Shown here: one piece after another, positions 51,661-64,000 of the stretch
How positions within the stretch are numbered: the stretch's first letter is position 1
Layout: every line of letters begins with the position of its first letter
Assembly: GCA_002189035.1 (NCBI GenBank)
Contig: CM007991.1
Location: forward strand, 2,728,001-2,792,000
Length of the DNA stretch: 64,000 nt
Reading direction: 5' to 3'
Source: Utricularia gibba
Taxonomy: Eukaryota; Streptophyta; Magnoliopsida; Lamiales; Lentibulariaceae
Notes under the pieces: model-generated
The model's input: only the letters and a program-made list of their open reading frames with translations
Told to the model about the DNA's origin: nothing
Database searches by the model: none
Translations under genes and position numbers: made by a program

Positions 51661-53302
51661 ACTTTCACCGTCAACGCCACATCTCCCCAATCCATCAAGC
51701 GCGTGTCAATCGCGGGATCTAGAAAGCACTGCAGGGACGAAACGAGTTCGGAGAGGCGAGGAAAGAGAGAAAGAACCGACTGACCGTTGCTGCGGCCTGG
51801 GCCATGTTTCTCTGAAATTGAATAATAAATAAATAATATATAAGTACCACGTAAAAAAAAATATTATTTTTATTTTTTTATTAGTAAAAAAAAAAAAAAA
51901 CTTACGAGATGGTTAGTGTATCTTGAAAAGGGATGGGGCCTAGCGAGTCAAGGGAACAAATCACTAATCAGCATAACTGTCGGGTACGCGTGGGACACGC
52001 CCTCCGTGCGAATCAAGCATTGTACCCGGCGCATCCCCTGCTGTACGCGGGGGCGTTTTGAAAAAAAAAAGCAGTGAGTGACAGCTGCACTCGCCGGGTG
52101 AGGGCAACCCGAACTTCATTTCCGTAATAAATTGGCTGAAAAGAAATAAAATAATTTCGAATTTTGAAATAAGATATAATAATAAGAATCTTTTATTGCG
52201 GTAATAAATAAAAATAAATGCCATTATCCTTTTTTGAAAAAGAAATTATTACCGGCGATCTGTTCGCAGTAGATCCACGCACTCGCAATCACCAGCATTT
52301 ATTCTGAAATGGGCATAGCTATCAAGGCGTTTTGATTAGATTTACTGGTAACATTTCTATTTTTGAAAAAAATATTTAAAAAATAAATTAACTAATACAT
52401 ATAATTTTACAAATAATATAATAATATCATTTCTTAAATAACTTTTTAATTTAATTAAATCCTAATTTATTAGTTGAAATTTTCAACTATTTTAACTATA
52501 CCGGATCGATGATGAGGCCCAGCTAAGGGCCCAAGGCACTTGTAATCCCATAGCCTATTTATTTTCATTTATGATGTCCGCTGTTCTCAATCTCTACTTA
52601 GTCGGAAATAAGAAATTGGGTGCGCAGCACAAAAGGGACGGCGGCGCCGGGGTGGCGGCGCAATTACCGACGAACATGGGGCACGAGCTCGGAGCTTGTA
52701 TCGGGTGCAGTTCCAGGGAATTCATACTTACATGCTATGCAGTGTGATAACTGTAATGATGATGAATTCATCCCGGTGTTGGGCTGTGGCTGGCTTCGAA
52801 GTGGAACATAGCGTCATCCTTGGAAGCTTATTTCCTTGAAATGATACAGAAAGCGCATTATGAGGAATTAGCATACGCATAAAAAAGAAGCCTTCTTCTA
52901 CACAAGGAGATGAGCGGTAGAGCATGATTGTGACAGGAAAGTTTCTCACCTTCTTGACAGTTGAAGTATGAAAGATGGGTGAAGAGTGTTCAGGATGGCT
53001 AAACCTATTCCCGAAGTGAACAAATTTGCATGGGATGTGTCAACAGAAGTGCCTGACTTGGTTTTATTTTTTCCAAGTCAAGATATGCAGGTAGGTTATA
53101 TCCATGCCATATGAGAAGGTGCTCATGTTTCATCTGGGCTTTTCAGATCTGCTTACTCTGTCTTGATGTCTTTCTGGAATGGGCAGTTTAAAGCAACTCG
53201 CCCTTCCTAGGAATCAAAGCTTGGTATACAGTATAGTACATACAAACAACTATGAACACACCATCCAGGTGAAAAGAAAAAAAAGAAAGAAAAGGAAACA
53301 GT
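51661..53302. other. Intergenic region (1.6 kb) without a supported gene
   Basis: The left part is the QWRF promoter. An A/T-rich stretch covers 51830-51900 and 52360-52500. A short + open frame at 52620-52811 (63 codons) and a minus frame at 52728-52949 show no resemblance to known proteins. The right end is the 3' UTR side of the small zinc-ribbon-like gene. Confidence 0.5.
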
Positions 53303-53683
53303 TCATTTGCGCGGAGTCAGAGCCAAAGCTTTAGTCTTGAACCTGTATCTAGGGTTCCTGGGGATTACTTGACTGGGGCCGAAACCGCACTGCCCAGCGT
53401 CATTAGTCAACGGCGGCCCATCGTCGTACACATAACCCACAAGTTTCCCACAGCTATTGCACCTGATTTTGGTGCGGCACCTGTGAATCCCCCAGTAGTT
53501 GACGGTCTCGAAAAAGGGCACGAACTTGCTCTCCTTCTCGAACCTAAATCTTGAAAAGTCTAAGGCGGAGAAGGAAAGCGTGTTTTTGTTACCCGCCTCG
53601 AAGTAGAAATCCGCCGGGAAGAGGTACTCCGGTCGAAGATTGAGGTCGGCGTTACACTCCCCGCACCGGTAGAAAGTCGCCAT
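53303..53683 (-). CDS. Uncharacterised At4g08330-like protein (single exon)
   Basis: A 126-residue intronless protein that starts MATFYRCGECNADLNLRPEYLFPADFYFEAG. Two cysteine pairs (CGEC near the N terminus and CNSC in the middle) suggest a zinc-ribbon fold. It also has FVPFFETVNYWGIHRCRTKIRC and GYVYDDGPP. I recognise the family annotated as uncharacterised At4g08330 in plants; its function is not known to me. The start is the only sensible ATG. Confidence 0.83.
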   Translation of the reverse strand: MATFYRCGECNADLNLRPEYLFPADFYFEAGNKNTLSFSALDFSRFRFEKESKFVPFFETVNYWGIHRCRTKIRCNSCGKLVGYVYDDGPPLTNDAGQCGFGPSQVIPRNPRYRFKTKALALTPRK

Positions 53684-54772
53684 CTCGATTTGCAGAAAAC
53701 TGCGACCTACTCAAAAAATAAATCATTTTTAATCAAAAAATCTAAAATGGATTACGGAGTCAACGAAAATAATATAATGAAAATTACCCTTAATTATATT
53801 CTAAAAGGAAATATATTTTCCTTTATGTTTTTTATATTTTATATTTTGGACATTTTCACCATTATTATTATTATTTGAATTTTAAAGTTTAGTGATTGAC
53901 TTTCATAATATAGGGGTAATGCACAAATTTAGGCATTAAAAGAGCCCAATGTGGAGACTTGGGAATACGAACATGCAGCCAAATGTGAAGATTTAATATA
54001 TATGAAAATATTTTCATATCAAATACAATAGATAAAGATATGAGAATCTTATCTTTCTTTTTTACCATATAAAGATCCCTCAACTTCAAGCATTATGGAG
54101 CTCCTAGTCACCTTGTTTTGTTTTATCCCTCATGTGTTTTATGTCTTTGAATCAAAGTATACTTTAAACACCATTTGATTGAGAATTTTACGTGAAGTCA
54201 TAATTGTATAACTTTTAATGTGGGGATAATCTGTTAGCATGCTTTTTTTTAAAATATTTAATTCGAGTTTAAATTCTTGTTTTCGTATTGTTTTTTTTTC
54301 AAGTATGTTTTATAGTCATGTGATTAAAATATTAAATTACATTGAAGAATTTAAACTGTGAATATGTTAATTAAAATATATTTTAATTTAAATTGTGTTT
54401 GAAATGTGAGTTGTAGTAGTTAGAATCGCTTAGATACGGTAAGACGAATACTATGTCAAATGTATCTTAAAAAATTAATAGAATCATTTGACTTTAGTAT
54501 ATTCCAATTAAATTTATTGTAAGACTAATTGTTTAAAAATCACTAAACGTAATCTAATTGACTTTGTCTATTTAATGTGTGTAAAAAATAATAATTTTAT
54601 TTAAGGGTGCGTTAATGGTCATTTATGTTTTTGTTTTTTTGTTTTTTTTTAAAGGTGGTGTTCAAATTTGGGTTGGTGTGGGGTCGATGGTGTACCCATT
54701 TCCCCTTCTTTAGTGGAAACGCTTGTTTAGATCTATCTACTCGAGCCCCCAATTTCGAAGCCCTACTCCGCC
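53684..54772. other. AT-rich divergent region between the At4g08330-like and WPP genes
   Basis: About 1.1 kb, strongly A/T-rich from 53700 to 54620, with T-runs near 54290 and 54640. No gene is supported. It must contain both promoters. Confidence 0.55.
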
Positions 54773-55255
54773 ATGGACGAAGGCCCCCAAGCTTCGTCTA
54801 CTCCAAAATCGGATCTCCCCGCCACCGCCTCCAAGCATGCTTCATTCAGCATCTGGCCTCCAAGCGAGAAGACTCGCGGCGCAGTTAGGGAGCGACTCGT
54901 TGAAACCCTTTCCACGCCTTCCATGCTGTCCAAGAGATATGGTGAGATTTCGCGCGAAGAAGCTGTAGAGATCGCTAGGCGCATCGAGGAAGAAGCTTTC
55001 GGTGCGATGGATTCTTCCGAAAAATCTCTCGACGGCGGGATCGATACCTTGCATTCGTATTCCAAGGAGATTAGTAAGCGAATGCTGGAGAATGTGAAGT
55101 CTAGATCTGCAGGACCACCGGCTGCGGCGCCTCAGGACACCGCTTCTCTTGCTGCAGATTTCGCCAACTCCGTCGATTTGACGGCGGAAGACGACGCGGG
55201 GTCCTCTGCGCCACCCCACAGCGAGAAAACTGAATCCACCGCAGGTGATGACTGA
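54773..55255 (+). CDS. WPP domain protein (MFP1 attachment factor 1-like, single exon)
   Basis: A small nuclear-envelope-associated plant protein of 160 residues. The WPP domain is seen from about residue 28: FSIWPPSEKTRGAVRERLVETL, then STPSMLSKRYGEIS and EIARRIEEEAFGAMD. The tail is acidic and Ser/Ala-rich. WPP domains bind RanGAP and WIT/WIP partners at the nuclear rim; that role is known for the family and inferred here. The ATG at 54773 is close to the likely leader end. Confidence 0.93.
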   Translation: MDEGPQASSTPKSDLPATASKHASFSIWPPSEKTRGAVRERLVETLSTPSMLSKRYGEISREEAVEIARRIEEEAFGAMDSSEKSLDGGIDTLHSYSKEISKRMLENVKSRSAGPPAAAPQDTASLAADFANSVDLTAEDDAGSSAPPHSEKTESTAGDD

Positions 55256-55596
55256 AGCTAAGAAATCTACGAAACGCATTAGAAAATTCGCTTTTGGTGC
55301 GGTTTGGCTCATCTCCTTCTTCTCTACTGCTATTGTGGATGCGTTGTTGGGATTTCGTCTCTTTGTGTTTTCCGTTTTGCATTTAAGCCATGGAACTCTC
55401 TATCTTTGCTGTGTTTCATGGCCTAGCGCTCATCTGATCCGTCGACTGTGGTTTTTGTTTGAACTTTGGAGAAGATAGTTGACTTCAATGCTTCCGTTTA
55501 AGAAGAAAACAACTGGATTCTTATAAAATCTGAACTCCATCCGAACAAGATGAAGGTAATCAAAATAATTGCTGCAGAATGGAACGATGAATCACT

Positions 55597-57222
55597 CTAT
55601 TCTGCCTTCTTTTCTTTCTTCACTCTAGGCTTTTGGTAAAGAACAATCTGCCCCAAAATCGTCCCGTTGGTTATAGCTCCAAGCGCAGAGCCAAGAACCA
55701 CTGAAAGTAAGAAGGATGAAAGAAAGAGTTGTAAACCAGGGGCAGAGGATGAGATCAAGATCATCAGCAATGCGACACAAGCAGAGAGAGCAGCAGAATG
55801 TGGTGCGTTTTAAAAAGAGTAACTGTAGGTTGGGAATTACCACTCGTCGGTGCCTTCTCCTGGGTGCCGGTGAAAACCCGAACTGCTCACAAAATGAAAA
55901 CCCAAATGAGTCTAACAACTGCCCACATGAGATGCAGCTAGATTGGACCACTTACCCATGGACCCTCCAAAATTCATCAAAGATGTCAAAAAGCTAAGTT
56001 CCCCAGTTCCCTTGTTCTGCTACCATAGTCGACAGAGATGTAAGCAACGGGAAGGGGCTTACAAAATCACAGAAAACTGACCTTGAAATTTGCAGCAATC
56101 TGTGGAATCCTCGCAAAGAAAAATATGGCATGCTGAGAAGCCTGTTGGGAGTTGAGGTGAAAGTAAGCACAGACATCATAACAGAGTTGGGTCAACGTCT
56201 ATAAAGAAAAACTGTTGAAGCAACACATATATAGCACTCACATATAAAGCTTCAAAGAGAAGGGGATCAATCTGACCAGCCAATACAGTGGGTGCTATGC
56301 CACAGTATCTGCATTCCATTGTTTCAGAGGAAACAAGCATTCACAGAAATAATGGTAGTGGTAGTGTGTGGTCAGGTTCATGTGACGGAAACCATGAGAG
56401 GCAAATCTACTCCAAGGATACAGTAATGCTCTTATCCATGTTAAGGTCCCTAGTGGCTGAGAGAAGTAATAAATGATGGCCACAAGAATTATGCCTGCAA
56501 AATAAGAGATGGACAAGAATCATGTAAATGGTTAGGGGTTTAAATTTTAGGTCCAAGGATCCAGAACCAACCCTAGCAGGAAGAAGAGAAAACCACAACA
56601 AATAAGATCTGTCGAGACACTCTTGACTCAAATAAGCCACGTTGTCATGTTGCAAATGCTTGTCAAGTAATGTGAAATGAGCCGCGTTCTTGCAATACAA
56701 TAATAAGAATGCGGAGAATAAGATACCTTGAACCAAAAGGAAGGCCAGTTCTCCAAATGCTGAAAAGGGAAGCCCTTTGTGCAGGCAGTAAGCCAAAGCT
56801 ATAGTATAGCCAATAACTTCAAGTTCAAACGACACAACACTAAGCCCTCTGACACTCCTAGCTTTCAAAATTTTGATAATCTGAAAAGCGCAGCAAACGA
56901 TATCCAATCAATCCAAACACTAGAAAACTTAACGAAACTAACATGGTCCCTATTCCAGTATAAACCCAAATTACTCGGAAATTCAAAAACCCATTCAACC
57001 AAAACGCAAACATATTGAAGAAAACATACGAGCAACTCGAGATTGATAGTGAAACTAAATGGATCACGGAGTGACCTGCGGGAGCTTCACGGTAGTAGAT
57101 GCGGCAACAATACAGTAACCTAATAGCTTGGATATCAAAGGAAGCAAACAGCTTTGCTCCGGGAATTCGTATTTACTAAGCGAATTCAGCACACAGCTGA
57201 AGTCCATCCCAAGGATCTTCAT
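55597..57222 (-). CDS. MPDU1: Mannose-P-dolichol utilization defect 1 homologue (PQ-loop protein, 8 exons)
   Basis: An ER membrane protein needed for use of dolichol-linked sugars in glycosylation. Exons: 57222-57076, 56880-56727, 56494-56422, 56308-56242, 56141-56082, 56016-55956, 55882-55841, 55700-55597. All phases agree and give 235 residues. Seen: [25 protein letters not shown] with the first PQ loop ([18 protein letters not shown]), [33 protein letters not shown], the second PQ loop ([10 protein letters not shown] then [10 protein letters not shown]), and a C-terminal KKEKKAE tail that fits ER retention. Small exons of 42-73 nt make this gene easy to miss with ORF methods. Confidence 0.93.
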
Positions 57223-57531
57223 CTCGAGTCTCGACCACGACGATCTGTGTTTCCTACGCAAAAATTATGAACGAAAAATTCCTAATTGCCAGTTAATGCA
57301 TTGGGCCGGCTCAACGAAGGGAATTTTATTAAGTGAGATGGCCCAACGCATAGAATTCCTATTAACTGGGCCGGAGGAAAATCGCAAGCCCAGTAATGCT
57401 GTCTAAATATATGGAATTTTCACTGAGCATCAGATTACTGTTGTTCATCGCTAATAGAAGCTTCTGGTGGGGAGGAGAAGGGCGTAGAAACAAAAGCCAT
57501 GCCCTGGTGAAGGAAGGCATAATTTGGAGCA
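57223..57531. promoter_or_regulatory. Compact bidirectional promoter region (MPDU1 and downstream gene)
   Basis: Only 309 bases separate the divergent start codons of MPDU1 (-) and the small CxxC gene (+), so leaders and core promoters of both must fit here. Plant GGCCCA/TGGGCC-type words are present (for example GGGCC near 57304 and 57368), typical of housekeeping divergent promoters. Confidence 0.6.
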
Positions 57532-58505
57532 ATGAATTCCGGGGATGATGAAATGATGGAGGCGGATGTGCCACCGGCTCAATCGGCTGGCAATTATTCG
57601 ACATCTGGATCTGATGACGTCAAGAATTTGTTACTGATAGCTCGGGAACTCATTGATCAAGGCAAACCGTCGCAGGCTCTGCAAGCGGTAAATTTCTTGA
57701 CTCATTTCTTTAATCCCTTTCTTTGATGTTCGCACTCGTGAATCCTTCTGCTTAGAAATCATTACCAGCTGTAGGTTTACATTTTGGCTCGCAAGAAGTT
57801 TTTATGAACTGAAAACATGTGGTGCGCTTTTTAGTTTTTGTGGATGTGGAAGTGAAAAGTGGTCTGCTGTTTTTCTTTTCTTGTTTCATACTGGGAAGTC
57901 ATCACAATCTAGATTATTTTCATAAACACCCTACATTCTTTTTCCACTGCATTAGTGTCCGATTCTTTATTCATTTGGCATTTATCTACTTGGGAAGACG
58001 TTGATCTTTTTACGCCTTATTCCTTGCGATTGTTGTTGCTATGCTCGTTGATGGTTTGAGGGCAGTATCATGATCCTTCGTTCCATGGCAGAAGATTAAA
58101 GAAAGTTATTTTGCTTTGCGGGAACTGACATGGTTTCCTCCTTTTATGAAGGTGATGCTAGCAACAAAACTTCGAGGTGGAGATGATGCGGTATCCCAAG
58201 TTATAAGCCGGGCACGGAGCTTGTACCTAAATAAAGCTCAAGCCAGTGCTGCTGCGGATGAGTTAGCCAGGGTCTTTGCTGAATGTGCAATAGCTGAAGC
58301 CATACATCCTGAACAGAGTATGGCAAGTCTTGTGAGTGCACCGGATCCCGAAGGGGGATCTTCCATTCTCGCAGAGAGTGGGAGGCAGCAAATTGTGATG
58401 GATGCGTTCTCAGATGGCAGCAGTTTTATCTGCTTGCGTTGTGGTGGACTCATTAGCAACCTTAGAAAAGATGAACACTTCGCAAACTGGTGCCGTGAAA
58501 TCTGA
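57532..58505 (+). CDS. Unknown small protein with CxxC...H...C terminus (2 exons)
   Basis: Exon 1 is 57532-57687 (ends LQA, GTAAAT donor) and exon 2 is 58152-58505 (acceptor ATGAAG). The join is in phase 0 and gives 169 residues. Seen: an acidic N terminus, a helix with [20 protein letters not shown] reminiscent of TPR-like helices, a conserved-looking middle ([14 protein letters not shown]), and a C-terminal [21 protein letters not shown] that could bind zinc through C-x2-C and H-x3-C. I do not recognise a named family. The intron (464 bases) has ordinary borders. Confidence 0.72.
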
Positions 58506-59907
58506 TTTTGCGGTATTGAAGCTGTCTACAGGTTTTCAACATGAACTCCGAGCGCATTGTTTCTGTTTCTTAAAACAGACTTGAACGCTGAACTATCATC
58601 TTCTGTGTAGTATCTTCAAACCTGTACCATCTCCAGGAAACTTTGTAAGTCATAATGGGAATGAGTTTTGTTACACTCCTACACTTCAACTGACTTATTG
58701 GGCCAGTCTGATGATAGCAAACTAAACTCGGGACTGAGTTGTTGGACAGCACGAGCAGAAGAGTGAAAAACAGCAAGTTTTTTTTCAAAGGATTCTCCGC
58801 TGCCCCTTCTCCATTCAGAAAGCTCTCCTATGATCTCAAACTTGTTTCTTGTAGCTTGGCCCTCTTTGCCTTGTAGCTTGTCTCTTTGTCTTGTATCTGT
58901 TGCAGAGTAGCCGGTTAGTTTCTTTGGCCGATCACCAGCTAGGCCAACAAGAAGAACTTCTTTTTGGGACTTGAGGACCAAGTTCATAACACTGTATATG
59001 ATCTGTGAAATCACTCAATCTGGAATCGTTCCACAAAATCGAATCGTCGAAAATGGGCTGGTTCAGCATTTGTGTTCATCAAAGGTTGGATTTTTTGCTT
59101 CTACGTATCACCAGGATGCCTCACGTGTGATGCAAACTGCGTATCTCATGATCCCATCATTTTCTGTGCAGGGCATTTTCTGTGATGAAAGCTGCTTCTC
59201 CTCCGCAATCACGTAGAACCGACAGCAAACATGATTGAGATTGTGCACTGATCTTTACACACAATACCGTACTCTCTTTTGTGGTTTCTCCTTACGTATG
59301 CAGCTAACCAGAATCGTATTTGGGCGACTTTGGAACAGTAGCAGACAATCATCGCATCTGATGTGATCTTCAACCCAACATGATCACACCCATCACCAGC
59401 CAACCGCAAAATGAGAGAGCATATTTTCTTACGTCTTCAGCCCTGATGACAAAAACTGTGCATGACTCGGAAATGAGAAAGGGACTGAAAAGGCTTGCCG
59501 ACAATTCAGAATGGTGACCCCCTAACGGATCTTCTGAGCCCATATACATTTATTGTCTCGTAAGTAGTCTCCATTGTCAACAGGTATCCCAACCCTGAAA
59601 AGACTGGATTTTTAGAGGTCGCGATATCGTGTGGGGACTGTACTGTAAAGCTGTGAGTCCCACTTGTGGAAATGAGGAGCACAATCAATTCTGAAAGAGT
59701 AATCTTTATTTGCAGGAGTCCCATCAGTACAGCTTCTCAACTCATGGAATCTACCAGCAGGCAGCGACCTCAGAGGAGAATGGAAGTATCTATTTTTGTC
59801 TTCTTCAAAGGGTTTTTAAAAGTCGCCATGTTTAGCCTATTTTCTGTCTCTGGTGTGAGCCCGATGTTGGAGGGGAGTTAGAGTTGAAGTTTGTATGATC
59901 ATAAGGT
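58506..59907. other. Intergenic region (1.4 kb) before the receptor-like kinase
   Basis: It holds the 3' UTR of the CxxC gene and the promoter/leader of the kinase. A minus-strand open frame of 111 codons at 58679-59014 has fairly protein-like composition (ends SDWPNKSVEV) but no known relative. Other open frames are short. Confidence 0.45.
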
Positions 59908-61717
59908 ATGTCTGATGGTAAAACACTTTCGGATGAGGCTCCTAAGGTGGTCATCGGAATCTGCGCCGCCGCCGCCGTAGTCGTATTCCTAATACTTGTA
60001 CGGCTTTGGTTCATCTCGATAAGAAAGACGAAGAAAAGCTCTCTGTCCTTGGTTCGAAAGACGTCATCAGGTATCCCTACCGTGTCCCGAGAAATCAAGG
60101 AGATCCGTGATGAACAACCCACCAAAGAGTCCACAAGCGACACGAAACCACTCGCTACAGGTGATCTCAGTTCCGAACGGGGTCCTGGTGATCACAGGAT
60201 TCTTCTTGACACGGTTCCTGTTCTGAGCGACGAGCCTCCTGATCCAGCACGGGTGATGCCGGAGGTGTTGAATATGGGATGGGGGAATTGGTTTACTTTC
60301 AGGGAGCTTGAAAATGCTACCAATGGATTTGCTGACGAGAATGTGATCGGAGAAGGGGGATATGGGATTGTTTACAGAGGTTTACTGGAAGACAACACTC
60401 ACGTTGCTGTTAAGAATTTGCTCAACAACAGGTACTTCCCACGGGAAAATCAATCTGAAACTGTGTTTTGTCATGATTTTGATTCCTCTAAACTTCAGAG
60501 GTCAAGCAGAGAGGGAGTTCAAGGTTGAGGTTGAGGCCATAGGGCGTGTGAGGCACAAGAACTTGGTGAGGTTACTTGGCTACTGCGCTGAAGGAAGCCA
60601 CAGGTACTAGTAATTACCAATCAACAAAAATCCCTTTTCCTTCTTCTTCTTCTTATATTGGGGTGTGCAGGATGCTGGTATACGAGTTTGTGAACAATGG
60701 GAACTTAGAACAATGGCTTCATGGGGATGTGGGTGCACATAGTCCCTTAACATGGGAAATCCGGATGAACATCATTCGTGGAACCGCAAAGGGGTACGTA
60801 CAAACACCTCAAATGGACTAGCTCTTGGATACTTAGTTTGCTGGTTTCTTCTCAGGCTGGCTTATCTTCATGAGGGGCTTGAGCCTAAAGTGGTTCATCG
60901 TGATATCAAATCAAGCAACATTTTACTGGACAGACAGTGGAATCCCAAGGTATCCGACTTTGGTTTGGCAAAACTTATCGCCTCCGAGAAAAGCTACACC
61001 ACCACCAGAGTCATGGGAACTTTTGGGTATCCCTCCCTCCCTCACCTGCATCCTCATCCAAATCTTCAACTTCATGCCTTTCTCTTGGTCTTTCTAAGGC
61101 TGTGTGTTCAGGTATGTTGCTCCTGAATACGCTAGCACCGGGATGTTGAATGAGAGCAGCGATGTGTATAGCTTCGGTATTCTGATCATGGAGATCATTT
61201 CTGGGAGGAATCCAGTTGACTATAGCCGCCCCCAGGGGAGGTATCCCTGTATAGAGTGTCTCATTCTCCTCATTTCCACATTTAGTGGTTGAACTCTGCA
61301 TCTGCATATCAAACAATCTCAGGCGAACCTGGTGGACTGGCTTAAAACCATGGTGTCGAACAGGAACTCCGAAGGTGTTGTTGACCCAAAGTTACTGGAA
61401 AAACCTTCTACCAGAGCACTGAAAAGAACCCTTTTGGTGGCGTTACGGTGCATCGATCCAAATGCTCAGAAGAGGCCCAGAATGGGGAACGTCGTGCACA
61501 TGCTGGAAGCCGATGAGTTTTCCTTCCGTCAGGTGTGTGACCATGACATCTCCTGTCCATGCGTTGCCATTTTCTTCGCCACTTGAAAGCTGCTTGTCTG
61601 CAGGAGCATCGGGCCGGACGGGAACCCGGAAAAAGGCCAGCCTCCGAGTCCGGCGACAGCAGCGGCTATGAGAGCAGCGTCCAAACAGGAAGACAGGAGA
61701 TCAGTGAAGAGAAATAA
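59908..61717 (+). CDS. Receptor-like Ser/Thr kinase, At4g34500-like (7 exons), one apparent frameshift
   Basis: A membrane kinase without a large ectodomain. Exons: 59908-60431, 60499-60603, 60671-60793, 60856-61026, 61112-61240, 61323-61532, 61604-61717. Adding one G in the G4 run 61235-61238 makes the exon 5/6 join read SRPQGE-ANLVDWL as the family expects and closes the frame at 458 residues. Seen: a transmembrane segment near residues 14-37 ([18 protein letters not shown]), a short juxtamembrane region, [14 protein letters not shown], glycine loop [53 protein letters not shown] and [12 protein letters not shown]. It is an RD kinase. The introns are short, about 70-95 bases. Confidence 0.88.
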
Positions 61718-61992
61718 CGGAGAGGTCACTCACTCCTTTTACAGATGCTCTGCTCTACAAGAACCACACGGCGCTATTTCGGAATTGGTCTGTTTCATGG
61801 ATGCCGCTGCAAATTTTGCGTTGCGATTCCTCGGAAATCTGCCAATGTTATAACGAGAAGCCAAGACTATACACAATGTATAAAACAAAGTTGTATTTAA
61901 TTTTTTTGGCAAGTGCCACTCATCCTTGTACATCCAAAAGCTTGGGAGTGGTGCTATTGGCGACACTCCATCTGCACAATACCCAAAAGAAA

Positions 61993-64000
<2,008 letters not shown>

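Overview
This window is nuclear DNA from a flowering plant, most likely a eudicot. Genes are intron-rich with canonical GT-AG introns, and the gene set is plant-specific: an EMF1-like protein, an NPF transporter, pentatricopeptide repeat (PPR) proteins, a QWRF protein, a WPP protein, an A-type sucrose-phosphate synthase and a PSTAIRE CDKA. It is gene dense, with 20 protein-coding genes and one decayed PPR gene in 64 kb. Most introns are short, and I recognise no transposon. Exon joins were worked out by hand from splice sites, reading phase and remembered family alignments. No search was run.

Layout: 0-10 kb holds EMF1-like (+), an NPF1-type transporter (-) and a 13-exon pfkB sugar kinase (-). 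11.9-18 kb holds two intact tandem CDKA genes (-), including their promoters and 5' UTR introns. 19-24.2 kb holds an LRR receptor kinase (+) meeting an E-class PPR gene (-) tail to tail, with a 9-bp CDS overlap. 24.5-37.9 kb holds a KH-domain RNA-binding protein, the glycine decarboxylase P-protein, the mitochondrial protease FTSH4 and the spliceosomal protein DIM1/YLS8, all on -. 38.9-42.6 kb holds a mitochondrial carrier and an RFL-like PPR gene on +. 43.2-51.7 kb holds sucrose-phosphate synthase, a PPR pseudogene and a QWRF microtubule protein on -. 53.3-64 kb holds a small At4g08330-like protein (-), a WPP protein (+), MPDU1 (-), a small unknown CxxC protein (+), an At4g34500-type receptor-like kinase (+) and the 3' part of TGS1 (-), which runs off the right edge. 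The genes are mostly housekeeping and do not form one pathway. Several act in mitochondria or photorespiration (P-protein, FTSH4, the carrier, the PPR genes).

Two results matter most. First, six otherwise intact, conserved genes would be broken by eight single-base deletions. Seven of the eight lie in short G/C homopolymers and the exon phases close exactly when one base is restored. This looks like consensus error in the assembly rather than gene death, so naive gene calls here will be wrong. Second, the downstream-lying gene of the CDKA pair, intact in all eight exons, carries a leucine at the kinase gatekeeper position (residue 80). Its 3' half, introns included, is nearly identical to its sister while its 5' half has diverged, which suggests gene conversion.
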